A program made the position numbers and the translations under genes. This document shows, in pieces, positions 1 through 7,147 of a stretch of DNA of 15,034 nucleotides. This stretch comes from Caryophanales bacterium (lineage in GTDB: Bacteria; Bacillota_I; Bacilli_A; RFN20; CAG-826). The notes under the pieces are model-generated. The model was given only the letters and a program-made list of their open reading frames with translations. It made no database searches and had not been told where the DNA came from. Each line of letters starts with the position of its first letter. Position 1 is the stretch's first letter. Location: positions 1 to 15,034 of the forward strand of contig JALEUF010000025.1 in assembly GCA_022781015.1 (NCBI GenBank), written 5' to 3'.

Positions 1-724
1 CAGTTGGTTCTTCTTTGCTTTCTTCTTGTTCTTCGACTTCATTATCTGAAGTTGGGATTTCTTCTACAGCACCGGAAGCATCTACGAAATCCTTTTTAAC
101 GGATTCGACGGCTTTAACAACCTTTTTGGCTTTGACTAATAAAGCAATGGTAAAATAGATGATTGCAAGACCAGCGGCAAGAAGAAGGATACCTAGAACG
201 ATAAAGACAAGCATCCTGATGTTTTCGCTCTTAGTTAAAAATACTAAGGCAGCAATGCCAAGAGCAAGCCCAATCGCAGCGATTAAGAAATAGACAACTG
301 AAACGCCGACACTTTGTAATTTCTTAACAATGTAGACAATTCCATAAACTGCCATGATGATAGATAAGACAATTAAGAATATTCCAACAAATCTACCAAT
401 GGCTTCAAATAGAATATCGCCTTTTGAAAGATCTTGTTGAAGGAAAACTAACCCAATACCAAGAGTTAATTCACTTGTACCACTAATGGCGGCAGCAAAA
501 TCCGTCTTTATTAACTTGAGATCCCCAAGTCCAAATACCGAGATTACATTAAGAGCAAGTCTTAAAACGGCATCAATGATGACTAAAATAGCAACAATTA
601 AAACACATGTGGATTGGAAGCTAGAATTATTTGAATAAGCGCAAAACAATACGCCAGCCGTAATTAAAATTAAGCCTTCAACAATATTCCAAATTGTCCA
701 ACCAATTTTTCCTTTTCTAAACAT
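1..724 (-). CDS. Six-helix membrane protein, HdeD/DUF308-like, paralogue of its neighbour (3' end outside window)
   Basis: The reading frame is open on the minus strand from ATG at 724 to the window edge (about 241 codons), so the C-terminus is missing. A strong AGGAGG site lies at 733-738, 8 nt before the ATG. The protein starts MFRKGKIGWTIWN and shows six hydrophobic segments, followed by a tail rich in K and then E/D (ending EEQEESKEEPT at the edge). It is clearly related to the upstream gene (744-1535): both start with a W-x-x-W-N-x-[IV]-E helix, share D-x-[IV]-L-R-L in helix 2 and a VKK after helix 4. The pattern of short G-rich helices recalls the HdeD/DUF308 repeat family, but that is a resemblance only. 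The 19-nt gap between the two genes indicates one operon. Function unknown; cytoplasmic membrane location inferred. Confidence 0.8.
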   Translation of the reverse strand, partial: MFRKGKIGWTIWNIVEGLILITAGVLFCAYSNNSSFQSTCVLIVAILVIIDAVLRLALNVISVFGLGDLKLIKTDFAAAISGTSELTLGIGLVFLQQDLSKGDILFEAIGRFVGIFLIVLSIIMAVYGIVYIVKKLQSVGVSVVYFLIAAIGLALGIAALVFLTKSENIRMLVFIVLGILLLAAGLAIIYFTIALLVKAKKVVKAVESVKKDFVDASGAVEEIPTSDNEVEEQEESKEEPT

Positions 725-743
725 GTTTGTTTCCTCCTGAAAC

Positions 744-1535
744 TTATTCTACGCTAGAAGAAGTATCTTTTTCATTGTCATTTTCTTCTTTTTGTCCAAT
801 TTTCTTAATTTCTTCTGGTTCAACTACTTTCACTTCGATGGAATCATCTTTAGATTCTTCCTTTTTATCCTTCTTAGACTTTTTGTCTTTCTTCGTATCC
901 TTGTTCTTGCCATTAGTGGTAGCCACTTCATATTTTTTCTTGCTCTTCTTAAATTGAATAGAAGCAATAACGGCTTGAGCAACAGCGGCTAAAACCATAA
1001 TAATTCCAACTAAAAGAACAGTAATTTTATTAGTAGTACCAACATCATTACCAAAATACATAACCAATATAGTGATACCAACTGCAACTAATATTGCTCC
1101 AAATAATATCTCTAATATCGGCATGAATAATTTTGATGTTTTCTTAACAATAGTGAATATTGAAAACAGTACCAATAGCAATCCGATTGCGATAAGCAAA
1201 ACAGCAATGAACTTAACTAATATATCTATAAATACAGTATAGGAAAGGATTATGGTTGCTCCCATTGCAACTTCAAATCCTGCCACTAGCATTATCGATT
1301 CTTCACTACTAGCAAAGGAATAGAAAGACATGACTAACCTTAATATTCCATCAAGAACGACAAATATCCCAACGACTAATGAAAGAACTAAGTTAATTGG
1401 AGAATCAGCAGAGACATTTCCGGTCGCTGAAAAAACTACTCCACAAATACCAGCGGCTAATAAAAGGAAGGCCTCGATATAGTTCCAAGTGGCCCAAACC
1501 TTGTACATTTTTCTTTCATTTGCTTTTTCTTCCAT
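744..1535 (-). CDS. Six-helix membrane protein with Lys/Glu-rich cytoplasmic tail, HdeD/DUF308-like
   Basis: This is a 263-residue protein. I start it at the ATG at 1535 (MEEKANERKMYKVW), which has AAGGA upstream, rather than at an in-frame TTG at 1565 that lacks a ribosome site. Six hydrophobic helices fill roughly residues 15-195. The last 65 residues are a highly charged tail, first lysine-rich (KKDKKSKKDKKEESKDD) and then acidic, with no hydrophobic segment. The helices align with those of the next gene, so the pair arose by tandem duplication. No catalytic motif is visible. The HdeD/DUF308 assignment rests on topology and is tentative; the family includes acid-stress and uncharacterised membrane proteins. 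It is the first gene of a leftward operon, divergent from the aminopeptidase gene, with only 44 bp shared for both promoters. Confidence 0.82.
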   Translation of the reverse strand: MEEKANERKMYKVWATWNYIEAFLLLAAGICGVVFSATGNVSADSPINLVLSLVVGIFVVLDGILRLVMSFYSFASSEESIMLVAGFEVAMGATIILSYTVFIDILVKFIAVLLIAIGLLLVLFSIFTIVKKTSKLFMPILEILFGAILVAVGITILVMYFGNDVGTTNKITVLLVGIIMVLAAVAQAVIASIQFKKSKKKYEVATTNGKNKDTKKDKKSKKDKKEESKDDSIEVKVVEPEEIKKIGQKEENDNEKDTSSSVE

Positions 1536-1579
1536 ATTTAATAATTCCTTTTTTATGAAAACCAAGTAAAGTATATCCC

Positions 1580-2830
1580 ATGGAGGAAAAAAAGAGTATT
1601 TCTATGAACAAAAAATTAGAAAAGGCTTATGCCGAACTTATAGTCAAAAGCGGTTTGAACCTCAAAAAGGGCCAATCCGTTATCATTAAATCCAATGTCG
1701 ATATCGAAGATTTCACTGCTTTAGTAGTCAAACAATGTTATGAAGCAGGTGCGAAATACGTTCATGTCCTTTGGCAATCCGAAAAAGTAAACAAGGTCCA
1801 AATGAAGAAAGCTAAGACCAAGGCTTTATGTGAAACTCTTCCAATGGATATTGCTTATCAAGAATGGTTTACATCTACCTTACCAGCCTACCTATGGCTA
1901 GATTCAGATGACCCTGATGCAAATAAAGGAATCAACGCCGAAAAAGCAGCTAAGGTTAAAAGAGAAAAATACCTTGCTGTTGCTTCTTTAATTGAAAAAA
2001 GAGAAAACAAATATCAATGGTGTATTGCTGGGGTTCCATCTAAAAAATGGGCCAAGAAAGTATTCCCAGAGCTAACTAGATCAAAAGCCATGGAAAAGCT
2101 TTATGAAGCTATTTTATTAACTTCAAGGGCTAGCGATGGAAACGGAATCAAGAACTGGCAAGATCATGATGAAAATCTAAAGGAACGTTGCGATTATTTG
2201 AATTCCTTACATTTAGTAAAGTTACATTACACTTCTAGTAACGGAACCGATTTGACCGTTGGACTTATTCCAGAAGTAAATTGGTTAGGCGGAGGAGAAG
2301 AAACTTTAGATGGAACTTTCTTCCAACCAAATATTCCAAGTGAAGAAATATTTACTTCCCCTAGAAAAGGAGAAGCAGAAGGTATTGTCTATTCTGCAAA
2401 ACCTTTGGTCTACCAAGGCCAATTAATTAGAGATTTCTATGTCAAATTTAAAGATGGCAAAGCAATAGATGTCCATGCCGAAGAAGGAGAAGCTGCCTTA
2501 AGATCTATATTAAGTCTAGATGAAGGAAGTGCCTATTTAGGTGAATGTGCCCTTGTTCCATTTGATTCCCCAATTAATAATACAGGCCTATTATTCTATA
2601 ACACCTTATTCGACGAAAACGCCGCTTGCCACCTTGCCTTAGGGAGAGGATTCACCAATCTATATAAGGATTTCCAAAAATATAGCGAAGATGAAATCCA
2701 TTCTTTTGGAATCAATAAATCACTTAGCCACGTCGACTTTATGATTGGTTCAAAAGATTTGAACATAGTCGGAACTACCTCTAGTGGAAAAGAAGTCCAG
2801 ATATTCAAAGACGGAAACTGGGCTTTCTAG
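1580..2830 (+). CDS. M29-family metallo-aminopeptidase (AmpS/PepS/AmpT type)
   Basis: This 416-residue protein has the usual length for M29 aminopeptidases, cytoplasmic enzymes that remove N-terminal residues from peptides using two metal ions. The expected metal ligands are all present: Glu in NIPSEEIFTSP (about 255-256), E322 in LGECALVPFDSP, H351 in ENAACHLALG, and H384 and D386 in SLSHVDFMIGS. The C-terminal half is therefore strongly conserved. The start is uncertain. ATG 1580 has no ribosome site before it. An in-frame ATG at 1604 (MNKKLEKAYAEL) matches the family N-terminus better, with GGAGG at 1582-1586, but the 17-nt spacing is long. The gene is single and divergent from the membrane-protein operon. 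It ends tail to tail with the yolD-like gene, both stops lying within one CTAG. Confidence 0.93.
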   Translation: MEEKKSISMNKKLEKAYAELIVKSGLNLKKGQSVIIKSNVDIEDFTALVVKQCYEAGAKYVHVLWQSEKVNKVQMKKAKTKALCETLPMDIAYQEWFTSTLPAYLWLDSDDPDANKGINAEKAAKVKREKYLAVASLIEKRENKYQWCIAGVPSKKWAKKVFPELTRSKAMEKLYEAILLTSRASDGNGIKNWQDHDENLKERCDYLNSLHLVKLHYTSSNGTDLTVGLIPEVNWLGGGEETLDGTFFQPNIPSEEIFTSPRKGEAEGIVYSAKPLVYQGQLIRDFYVKFKDGKAIDVHAEEGEAALRSILSLDEGSAYLGECALVPFDSPINNTGLLFYNTLFDENAACHLALGRGFTNLYKDFQKYSEDEIHSFGINKSLSHVDFMIGSKDLNIVGTTSSGKEVQIFKDGNWAF

Positions 2831-3147
2831 TTTTTAATAACAATTTCAATTAGGTTTTTGAATTCGATTTTCTTTTCTTGAATCAATAAATATCGATACA
2901 TGGGTTCAATCTTTTCGATTTTACCCTCGATATAATAAAGATATCCATCTTCATAAAACCTGATAATAACATTCTCATTATCGTAATTAGTCAAAACCGA
3001 GTTAATCTCTTCTGCTCGTTCATTAGAGATTGCCGGTTTTTCTTTTTTGTTCTTGTTATACCTCAGTTTTTTTAAAGAAGTAGATTGTTCAATTAAAGAT
3101 TGATATGGAGCATATTTCATCATGCCTCTATCTTCGTATTTGCTCAT
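2827..3147 (-). CDS. YolD-like protein, partner of the Y-family polymerase
   Basis: This small soluble protein of 106 residues begins MSKYEDRGMMKYAPYQSL, the R-G-x-x-K-[WY]-x-P-[FY] opening typical of the YolD-like family. The second half alternates strands (VIIRFYEDGYLYYIEGKIEKI) ending in a short conserved I/V-rich strand. YolD-like genes usually lie beside Y-family polymerases (for example yqjX next to yqjW in Bacillus), as here: the ATG overlaps the polymerase stop as ATGA, and GGAGG lies 9 nt upstream inside the polymerase gene, so translation is coupled. The biochemical role of the family is poorly defined; a regulatory or accessory role in translesion synthesis is inferred from context. 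The stop codon shares the CTAG at 2827-2830 with the convergent aminopeptidase gene. Confidence 0.88.
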   Translation of the reverse strand: MSKYEDRGMMKYAPYQSLIEQSTSLKKLRYNKNKKEKPAISNERAEEINSVLTNYDNENVIIRFYEDGYLYYIEGKIEKIEPMYRYLLIQEKKIEFKNLIEIVIKN

Positions 3148-4412
3148 GATTTATGCCCTCCAATCTGTCCATGCCTTACTTTAATTGTAGAATCTTTTAG
3201 CCCACTGCTAGCCCTTAAAACCGAGTTTGATCCATATATTTTATGGATATTATCTATAGCGAGATTTAGATTTCGCTTTTCTAATGCTTCTTCATAATTC
3301 TCGAATAGATTAGGTTGCAAAGAAGAAAACGGAATCAATTTACCAAAACCTATATATAGGCCCCTAATTTTTTCACCATTATATAATGAATTGAAAATAT
3401 TTCGGATTACAGAATATAAGGTGTCATTATCATCGCTATAGACATCTAAAGCCCTTTGTTTAGAAAAGCCTCCTCCGCCACTATAAGCAACACCAACTGA
3501 TACTAATCCGCATTTAGATTCATGTAGTCTTAATCTAAAACACAAATCGTCACACATTTCTCTTAATACTAACCTTGCTCCTTTTCCATCATAATCCTTC
3601 ATCAATGTCTGGCCTAAAGAAAGCGAATTCTCTTTTGGAACATATTTCTTTCTAATATCAGTATTATCAATCCCGTTAGATAAATCAAAAAGCTGATGCC
3701 CGATTATTCCAAATTCTTTTTCTAGCAATTCAACATCTGTATTCGCTAAAGCCTCTAGACTTCTTATCCCCATTTTTTCAAGCCTAGAAGCAATCCCGCT
3801 AGAGATACCCCAAACATTAGTTATAGGAGATATTTTCCATAGTTTTTCTTTTATATCTTTTTTATCCCATCTAGCTAAAAACGGAGGTTTCTTCTTGCCT
3901 TCATTATCTAAACAAGTCTTAGCTAAAAACATATTAGGACCAATCCCGCATGTAGCAACTAATCCAAGTTCATTTTTAATTCTTTCCTGAATCATTTTGC
4001 ATAGGCCTTCAGGAGTAGTTTTATATAAAGAAAGATAAGGAGATAAGTGAAGGAAAGATTCGTCGATAGAATAAACATGAATATCCTCTTCATCGATAAA
4101 ATCTAGGAAAATCGAAACGACTTTTGCAGACATTTCAATATAATAAGCCATTCTAGGCTGGGCAAAAATTAGTTCTGGAACCTTCGGTAAAGACTTCACT
4201 CTACATACATTTGGAATTCCATATTTTTCTTTTAAATATGGGGTCGAAGACATGACAATCGTGTTAATGCTTCTAGTAGGATCGGCCACTACTAAAGGGG
4301 TGGAAAAAATATCTAATCCCCTAGCGGCACATTCGCAACTAGCATAGAAACTTTTCAAATCGATGACAGCATAAACCTCATCTTTCTTGTTGCTACTTTT
4401 TCCTTTTTCCAT
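3144..4412 (-). CDS. Y-family translesion DNA polymerase, UvrX/YqjW type
   Basis: This 422-residue protein belongs to the DinB/UmuC superfamily, which copies past damaged bases. Visible motifs are D18 in VIDLKSFYAS (first catalytic Asp; Y23 is the likely steric gate), D117-E118 in YSIDES (second catalytic pair), the CGIGPNMFLAK region near 155-165, and a helix-hairpin-helix region around 195-235. QPNLF at 366-370 fits the beta-clamp binding motif. The C-terminus ends in IGGHKS, as is usual for the Gram-positive UvrX branch rather than DinB (PolIV). It overlaps the downstream yolD-like gene by four bases (ATGA). No clear ribosome site precedes ATG 4412, and I saw no Bacillus-type LexA box in the 100-bp gap shared with rmuC, so SOS control cannot be claimed. 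I am confident of the family and moderately so of the subtype. Confidence 0.93.
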   Translation of the reverse strand: MEKGKSSNKKDEVYAVIDLKSFYASCECAARGLDIFSTPLVVADPTRSINTIVMSSTPYLKEKYGIPNVCRVKSLPKVPELIFAQPRMAYYIEMSAKVVSIFLDFIDEEDIHVYSIDESFLHLSPYLSLYKTTPEGLCKMIQERIKNELGLVATCGIGPNMFLAKTCLDNEGKKKPPFLARWDKKDIKEKLWKISPITNVWGISSGIASRLEKMGIRSLEALANTDVELLEKEFGIIGHQLFDLSNGIDNTDIRKKYVPKENSLSLGQTLMKDYDGKGARLVLREMCDDLCFRLRLHESKCGLVSVGVAYSGGGGFSKQRALDVYSDDNDTLYSVIRNIFNSLYNGEKIRGLYIGFGKLIPFSSLQPNLFENYEEALEKRNLNLAIDNIHKIYGSNSVLRASSGLKDSTIKVRHGQIGGHKS

Positions 4413-4485
4413 AGCTACAATAATATCTATAAATTTCTATATGAGTAGACTTGATTTTTTTGCATCACTCGCTTTAGAAAAATGG

Positions 4486-4494
4486 TGGTAAAAT
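4486..4494 (+). promoter_or_regulatory. Extended -10 promoter element for rmuC
   Basis: TGGTAAAAT forms an extended -10 (TG-n-TAAAAT), 18 nt before the rmuC ATG. No good -35 lies 16-18 bp upstream, which is usual for extended -10 promoters. AAGGAG follows at 4502-4507. Confidence 0.5.
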
Positions 4495-4512
4495 TTTAGC
4501 AAAGGAGAAACC

Positions 4513-5793
4513 ATGCTTGTCTTAATAATTGCTTCCCTAGTTGTCAGTTTTTTAACATTAATAACCTTAATTGTCTTTAACATTCTTAATAACAAAAGAA
4601 ACAAGAATAAGGAAACGGAATCTAAAGACTACATTGAATTAATAACAATGGTAAAGGAATTAAATTCATCGTATTCAAATCTAAAAGGTGATTTGGTTTC
4701 CTTAAAAGATTCTCTTCCTTTATTAATTGGAAAAAACGTCTCTGAATCAATGTTAAAAGTAGAAACTCATCTTAATGATCAAACAAATAGAGATGCCGCT
4801 AGACTAAATGCCTTCCAAGAAAGCATAAATAGGAGTCTCCAATTAAATATAGAAGCCCTGACCAAGAAAATAGATGACAATCTTTTATCTATTAATAATA
4901 AAGTAGACAAAACTTTATCAGATGGTTTTAAAGGCTCTAGCGAGACAATGGCCAACATAAAAGAACAATTAGGAGCCATTTCAGAAGCCCAAAAGAATAT
5001 CAAATCCCTAAGTGACCAAGTGCTGGATTTAAAAGGAGTTCTAACCAATAACCAACAAAGAGGCAGATATGGAGAACTTCAATTAGAGATGATTCTAGAA
5101 GCAACTTTCGGAGAGACAAAAGGTCAGCTCTACGATACCCAGAAAGTCATATATCAAGATAATGACGGCCAATATAAACCAGATGCCGTCATATATCTTC
5201 GTGGAGACAAATCAAAGGATTTGATTGCAATCGATTCGAAATTCTCTCTTGTCGGTTATGAAAACCTGTTCTCTTCAGATCCGATAAGTGAAGAAAATAA
5301 AACTATATTGAAAGCAAATTTCAAAGCCGCTTTAAAGAAAAGAATCAATGAAACAAGCAAATACATCATTCAGGGATTAACAGTTAAAAATGCAATTATG
5401 TTTATTCCTAACGATGGAATATTTGCCTTTATCGAAAATGAATATCCAGATTTAGTACAAGAAGCCATTGGTAAAGGGGTTGTATTGGCTTGCCCTACTA
5501 TACTGCAGCCAATGATTGTCTCTTTTAAGGTAGTACAAGACGATGCCGAAAAAGCCAAAAACCTAGAAAAGATAAACAAATCTCTAGATATCCTTTCAAG
5601 TGAGTTTAAGCGTTTCTCTACTAGATGGAACGATTTATTAAAGGCAACAAACTCACTCAAAAATAAGGCCGATGACTTTAATATTACAGTCACTAAAATC
5701 GATAATAAGTTCAACAAAATAACAAAGGGGAAAGTTAACGGCATCGACGAAGAACCCGTTTCATCAATCGATGAAACTAAGCTAATTCAATAG
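4513..5793 (+). CDS. rmuC: DNA recombination protein RmuC
   Basis: This 426-residue protein has the RmuC layout: one N-terminal membrane anchor (about residues 2-24, MLVLIIASLVVSFLTLITL), a long coiled-coil region (about 35-180), then the conserved RmuC domain. The domain contains RGRYGELQLEMILE (183-196), PDAVIYL (223-229) and AIDSKFSL (239-246), whose D224 and D241-x-K243 resemble a PD-(D/E)XK nuclease core, and FIPNDGIFAFI (297-307). In E. coli, RmuC limits rearrangements at inverted repeats; the nuclease activity here is inferred from the fold. AAGGAG stands 5 nt before the ATG. It lies divergently from the polymerase/YolD pair, so two DNA-maintenance functions share one intergenic region. 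Standing apart from tRNA-Ala downstream, it appears monocistronic. Confidence 0.93.
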   Translation: MLVLIIASLVVSFLTLITLIVFNILNNKRNKNKETESKDYIELITMVKELNSSYSNLKGDLVSLKDSLPLLIGKNVSESMLKVETHLNDQTNRDAARLNAFQESINRSLQLNIEALTKKIDDNLLSINNKVDKTLSDGFKGSSETMANIKEQLGAISEAQKNIKSLSDQVLDLKGVLTNNQQRGRYGELQLEMILEATFGETKGQLYDTQKVIYQDNDGQYKPDAVIYLRGDKSKDLIAIDSKFSLVGYENLFSSDPISEENKTILKANFKAALKKRINETSKYIIQGLTVKNAIMFIPNDGIFAFIENEYPDLVQEAIGKGVVLACPTILQPMIVSFKVVQDDAEKAKNLEKINKSLDILSSEFKRFSTRWNDLLKATNSLKNKADDFNITVTKIDNKFNKITKGKVNGIDEEPVSSIDETKLIQ

Positions 5794-5800
5794 ATTAATC

Positions 5801-5830
5801 ACTACACATCCATCACCTTTTGTAGTTTTG
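5801..5830 (+). terminator. Weak hairpin after rmuC
   Basis: ACTACA (5801-5806) pairs with TGTAGT (5821-5826), followed by TTTG. The stem is only 6 bp with a 14-nt loop, and it abuts the tRNA promoter, so this is a weak terminator candidate. Confidence 0.3.
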
Positions 5831-5831
5831 A

Positions 5832-5859
5832 TTGTCTAGAAATTCAAAAGTAATATAAT
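5832..5859 (+). promoter_or_regulatory. Sigma-A-type promoter of tRNA-Ala
   Basis: A -35 box TTGTCT (5832-5837), 16-bp spacer and perfect -10 box TATAAT (5854-5859) place transcription start about 5 nt before the mature tRNA 5' end at 5871. Confidence 0.7.
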
Positions 5860-5870
5860 AAGCAAGCCGT

Positions 5871-5946
5871 GGGACATTAGCTCAGTTGGGAGAGCGCATC
5901 GTTCGCAACGATGAGGTCGTCGGTTCGATCCCGATATGTTCCACCA
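5871..5946 (+). tRNA. tRNA-Ala (anticodon CGC)
   Basis: The 76-nt sequence folds into a full cloverleaf: acceptor GGGACAT/ATGTTCC, D-stem GCTC/GAGC, anticodon stem CATCG/CGATG, T-stem GTCGG/CCGAT with loop TTCGATC. The anticodon loop TTCGCAA gives CGC, reading GCG. The G3-U70 wobble pair that identifies alanine tRNAs is present, the discriminator base is A73, and the 3' CCA is encoded. It has its own promoter. tRNA 3' ends are frequent integration targets, and the sequence just after this one carries unusual direct repeats. Confidence 0.97.
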
Positions 5947-5972
5947 CTTTGTTATTGGTTCTTCACTTTTTT

Positions 5973-6001
5973 GTGGGGTCAACGTGGGGTTTCCGTGGGT
6001 G
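5973..6001 (+). repeat. Three GTGGG(G/T) direct repeats at 11-bp spacing behind tRNA-Ala
   Basis: GTGGGGT at 5973-5979, GTGGGGT at 5984-5990 and GTGGGTG at 5995-6001 recur at exactly 11-bp intervals, about one helical turn. They are G-rich islands in AT-rich DNA and begin 26 bp after the tRNA 3' end. From memory, GTGGGGTC-type repeats resemble arm-type binding sites near tyrosine-integrase attachment sites of Gram-positive mobile elements. No integrase gene and no second copy of the tRNA 3' end is visible in the window. GGGTC (5976-5980) can also pair with GACCC (6003-6007), which is followed by TTTTT, so a terminator role is possible. Confidence 0.6.
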
Positions 6002-6110
6002 GGACCCTTTTTAAATGCCTTGGTAACTCCCTAAATTTAGCAGAGAAATAAAAATCTTCCAGAAACTGCAATCCTTCTAAACAAATAATAAGACAATAGG
6101 CCCAAACACC

Positions 6111-6140
6111 ACTCACTCTTCGGAGTAGTTTTTTGTTTTT
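6111..6140 (+). terminator. Rho-independent terminator (UUCG loop)
   Basis: ACT-c-ACTC (6111-6118) pairs with GAGTAGT (6123-6129) around a TTCG tetraloop closed by C-G, with one bulged C, followed by TTTTTTGTTTTT. It would end plus-strand transcripts from the tRNA. The 165 bp between tRNA and terminator hold no gene. Confidence 0.75.
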
Positions 6141-6162
6141 AAGAGATTTCCCTAGGCTGAAA

Positions 6163-6190
6163 TTGCAAATATAGTCTAAAATGATATAAC
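6163..6190 (+). promoter_or_regulatory. Promoter of the Phd-like antitoxin gene
   Basis: TTGCAA (6163-6168), 16-bp spacer and TATAAC (6185-6190), the latter with an upstream TG that makes it an extended -10. The start codon follows at 6204 with GGAG 7 nt before it. Confidence 0.6.
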
Positions 6191-6203
6191 TTGGAGATTT
6201 ATT

Positions 6204-6431
6204 ATGGAGATTATCAGACCAAGTGCGGATTTAAGAAATAAATATAAAGAAATAAGTGAACCGTGTAAATCGGTTCAAGAACCTGTTTACATAACTGTTA
6301 ACGGCAAAGAGGACACTGCAATTATTGCTTCTAAGGTATTCAATCTTATACAAAAAATAAATGAAGGTATTGCAGATGCTAATGCAAACAGAATCATGTC
6401 TTTAGAAGAAGCAAAGAACAAATTGTTATGA
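6204..6431 (+). CDS. Phd/YefM-family antitoxin-like protein, without its toxin
   Basis: This 75-residue protein matches the Phd/YefM (prevent-host-death) antitoxin pattern: an N-terminal DNA-binding fold with MEIIRPSADLRNKYKEIS, then EPVYITVNGKEDTAIIAS, and a C-terminal helical tail (IADANANRIMSLEEAKNKLL) of the kind that wraps a toxin. Antitoxins of this type bind their own promoter and neutralise a RelE/ParE or Doc toxin encoded just downstream. Here the stop overlaps ATGA, the usual start of such a toxin, but that frame reads only MTYKK before TAA (6428-6445). The next gene is on the opposite strand. The antitoxin is thus an orphan. It lies 257 bp behind tRNA-Ala in what may be accessory DNA. 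GGAG stands 7 nt before the start. Confidence 0.85.
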   Translation: MEIIRPSADLRNKYKEISEPCKSVQEPVYITVNGKEDTAIIASKVFNLIQKINEGIADANANRIMSLEEAKNKLL

Positions 6432-6445
6432 CTTATAAAAAATAA
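6428..6445 (+). pseudogene. Five-codon stub at the expected toxin start
   Basis: ATG at 6428 overlaps the antitoxin TGA as ATGA and reads M-T-Y-K-K before TAA. M-T-Y-K is a common opening of RelE/ParE-type toxins. Nothing toxin-like follows in any plus frame before the convergent gene ending at 6453. Chance is possible for so short a match. Confidence 0.35.
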
Positions 6446-6452
6446 TCAATGC

Positions 6453-7094
6453 TTATTCACCATCGCTTTTTTGATTTTTCTTATTAATACCTAAACGAAT
6501 ATTAACACGGTCTTGAATCGTATCTAAAATCCGCTGTTCTTGGTTGGTATATTCTTTTTTATCTTGCTTCAGCAATCTTGATAAAAGTTTGCTATTAGCA
6601 ACATCGCTTTCCAAAGAAAGCCTAATTAAATCCAAGTCTTTATTAACAAAGAAAATCAATAAATTTGAAACTAAATAGAAAGCAAGAAGCACGATGGATA
6701 ATGCAAATGTAATAACTTGCATTTCTCCGGCTGGGTATCTAACTAATTCAATCCCACTAAGTATGATTACCGCTACCTTTAGCAAAATGCGAACTGCCGA
6801 AAATATCATTTCTAGCCTTCTTTTTCTTTCTACCGATAGTCTAATTTCTAGTCTTGTATCGCCTTTTTTAAAAGCAAAATAAACGTCGAACACCAATACG
6901 ATTAAAGATAAAGCCAATAAAAAGGTATACATAATTAAAAACACAGTCTTATTTATATTTATTACTAATAGATAAACATAGTAGCCAATAAAAAGAGATT
7001 GGGTGGAAAAAGAAATTATTTTAGACAAGCATTGAAGCTGCTTGTGAATAGTTCCAATAGTCAGACGAGTGTTTATAAAGAAATGATTTAACAT
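6453..7094 (-). CDS. Four-helix membrane protein of unknown function
   Basis: The family is not recognised. From ATG 7094 the protein is 213 residues (MLNHFFINTRLTIGTIHKQL). It has four hydrophobic helices at about 30-47, 51-75, 97-116 and 127-150. A basic loop (EIRLSVERKRRLEM) separates helix pairs 1-2 and 3-4, and a soluble charged C-terminal helix (about 152-213) is rich in D, K, Q and R. An in-frame TTG at 7148 would add 18 residues, but it lies inside a good -10 box and has no ribosome site; a GTG at 7133 is also possible. Two helix pairs with amphipathic ends recall small membrane effector or sensor proteins, but no motif supports a role. Its stop lies 21 bp from the orphan antitoxin stop, with no room for a toxin. 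Confidence 0.7.
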   Translation of the reverse strand: MLNHFFINTRLTIGTIHKQLQCLSKIISFSTQSLFIGYYVYLLVININKTVFLIMYTFLLALSLIVLVFDVYFAFKKGDTRLEIRLSVERKRRLEMIFSAVRILLKVAVIILSGIELVRYPAGEMQVITFALSIVLLAFYLVSNLLIFFVNKDLDLIRLSLESDVANSKLLSRLLKQDKKEYTNQEQRILDTIQDRVNIRLGINKKNQKSDGE

Positions 7095-7147
7095 GTCTTT
7101 ACTATAAACTCTTATCCAAGAAAAAGAAGACACCTTTTGATTGCTCA

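Noticed and set aside
727..992. Plus-strand ORFs rich in F, S and L opposite the first two genes
   Set aside because: They are the complement of the lysine- and glutamate-rich tail, not independent genes.
4779..5744. Minus-strand ORFs inside rmuC, and similar antisense ORFs within pepS-like, GH31 and GH3 genes
   Set aside because: They are frame shadows of well-supported genes, with low-complexity composition and no ribosome sites.
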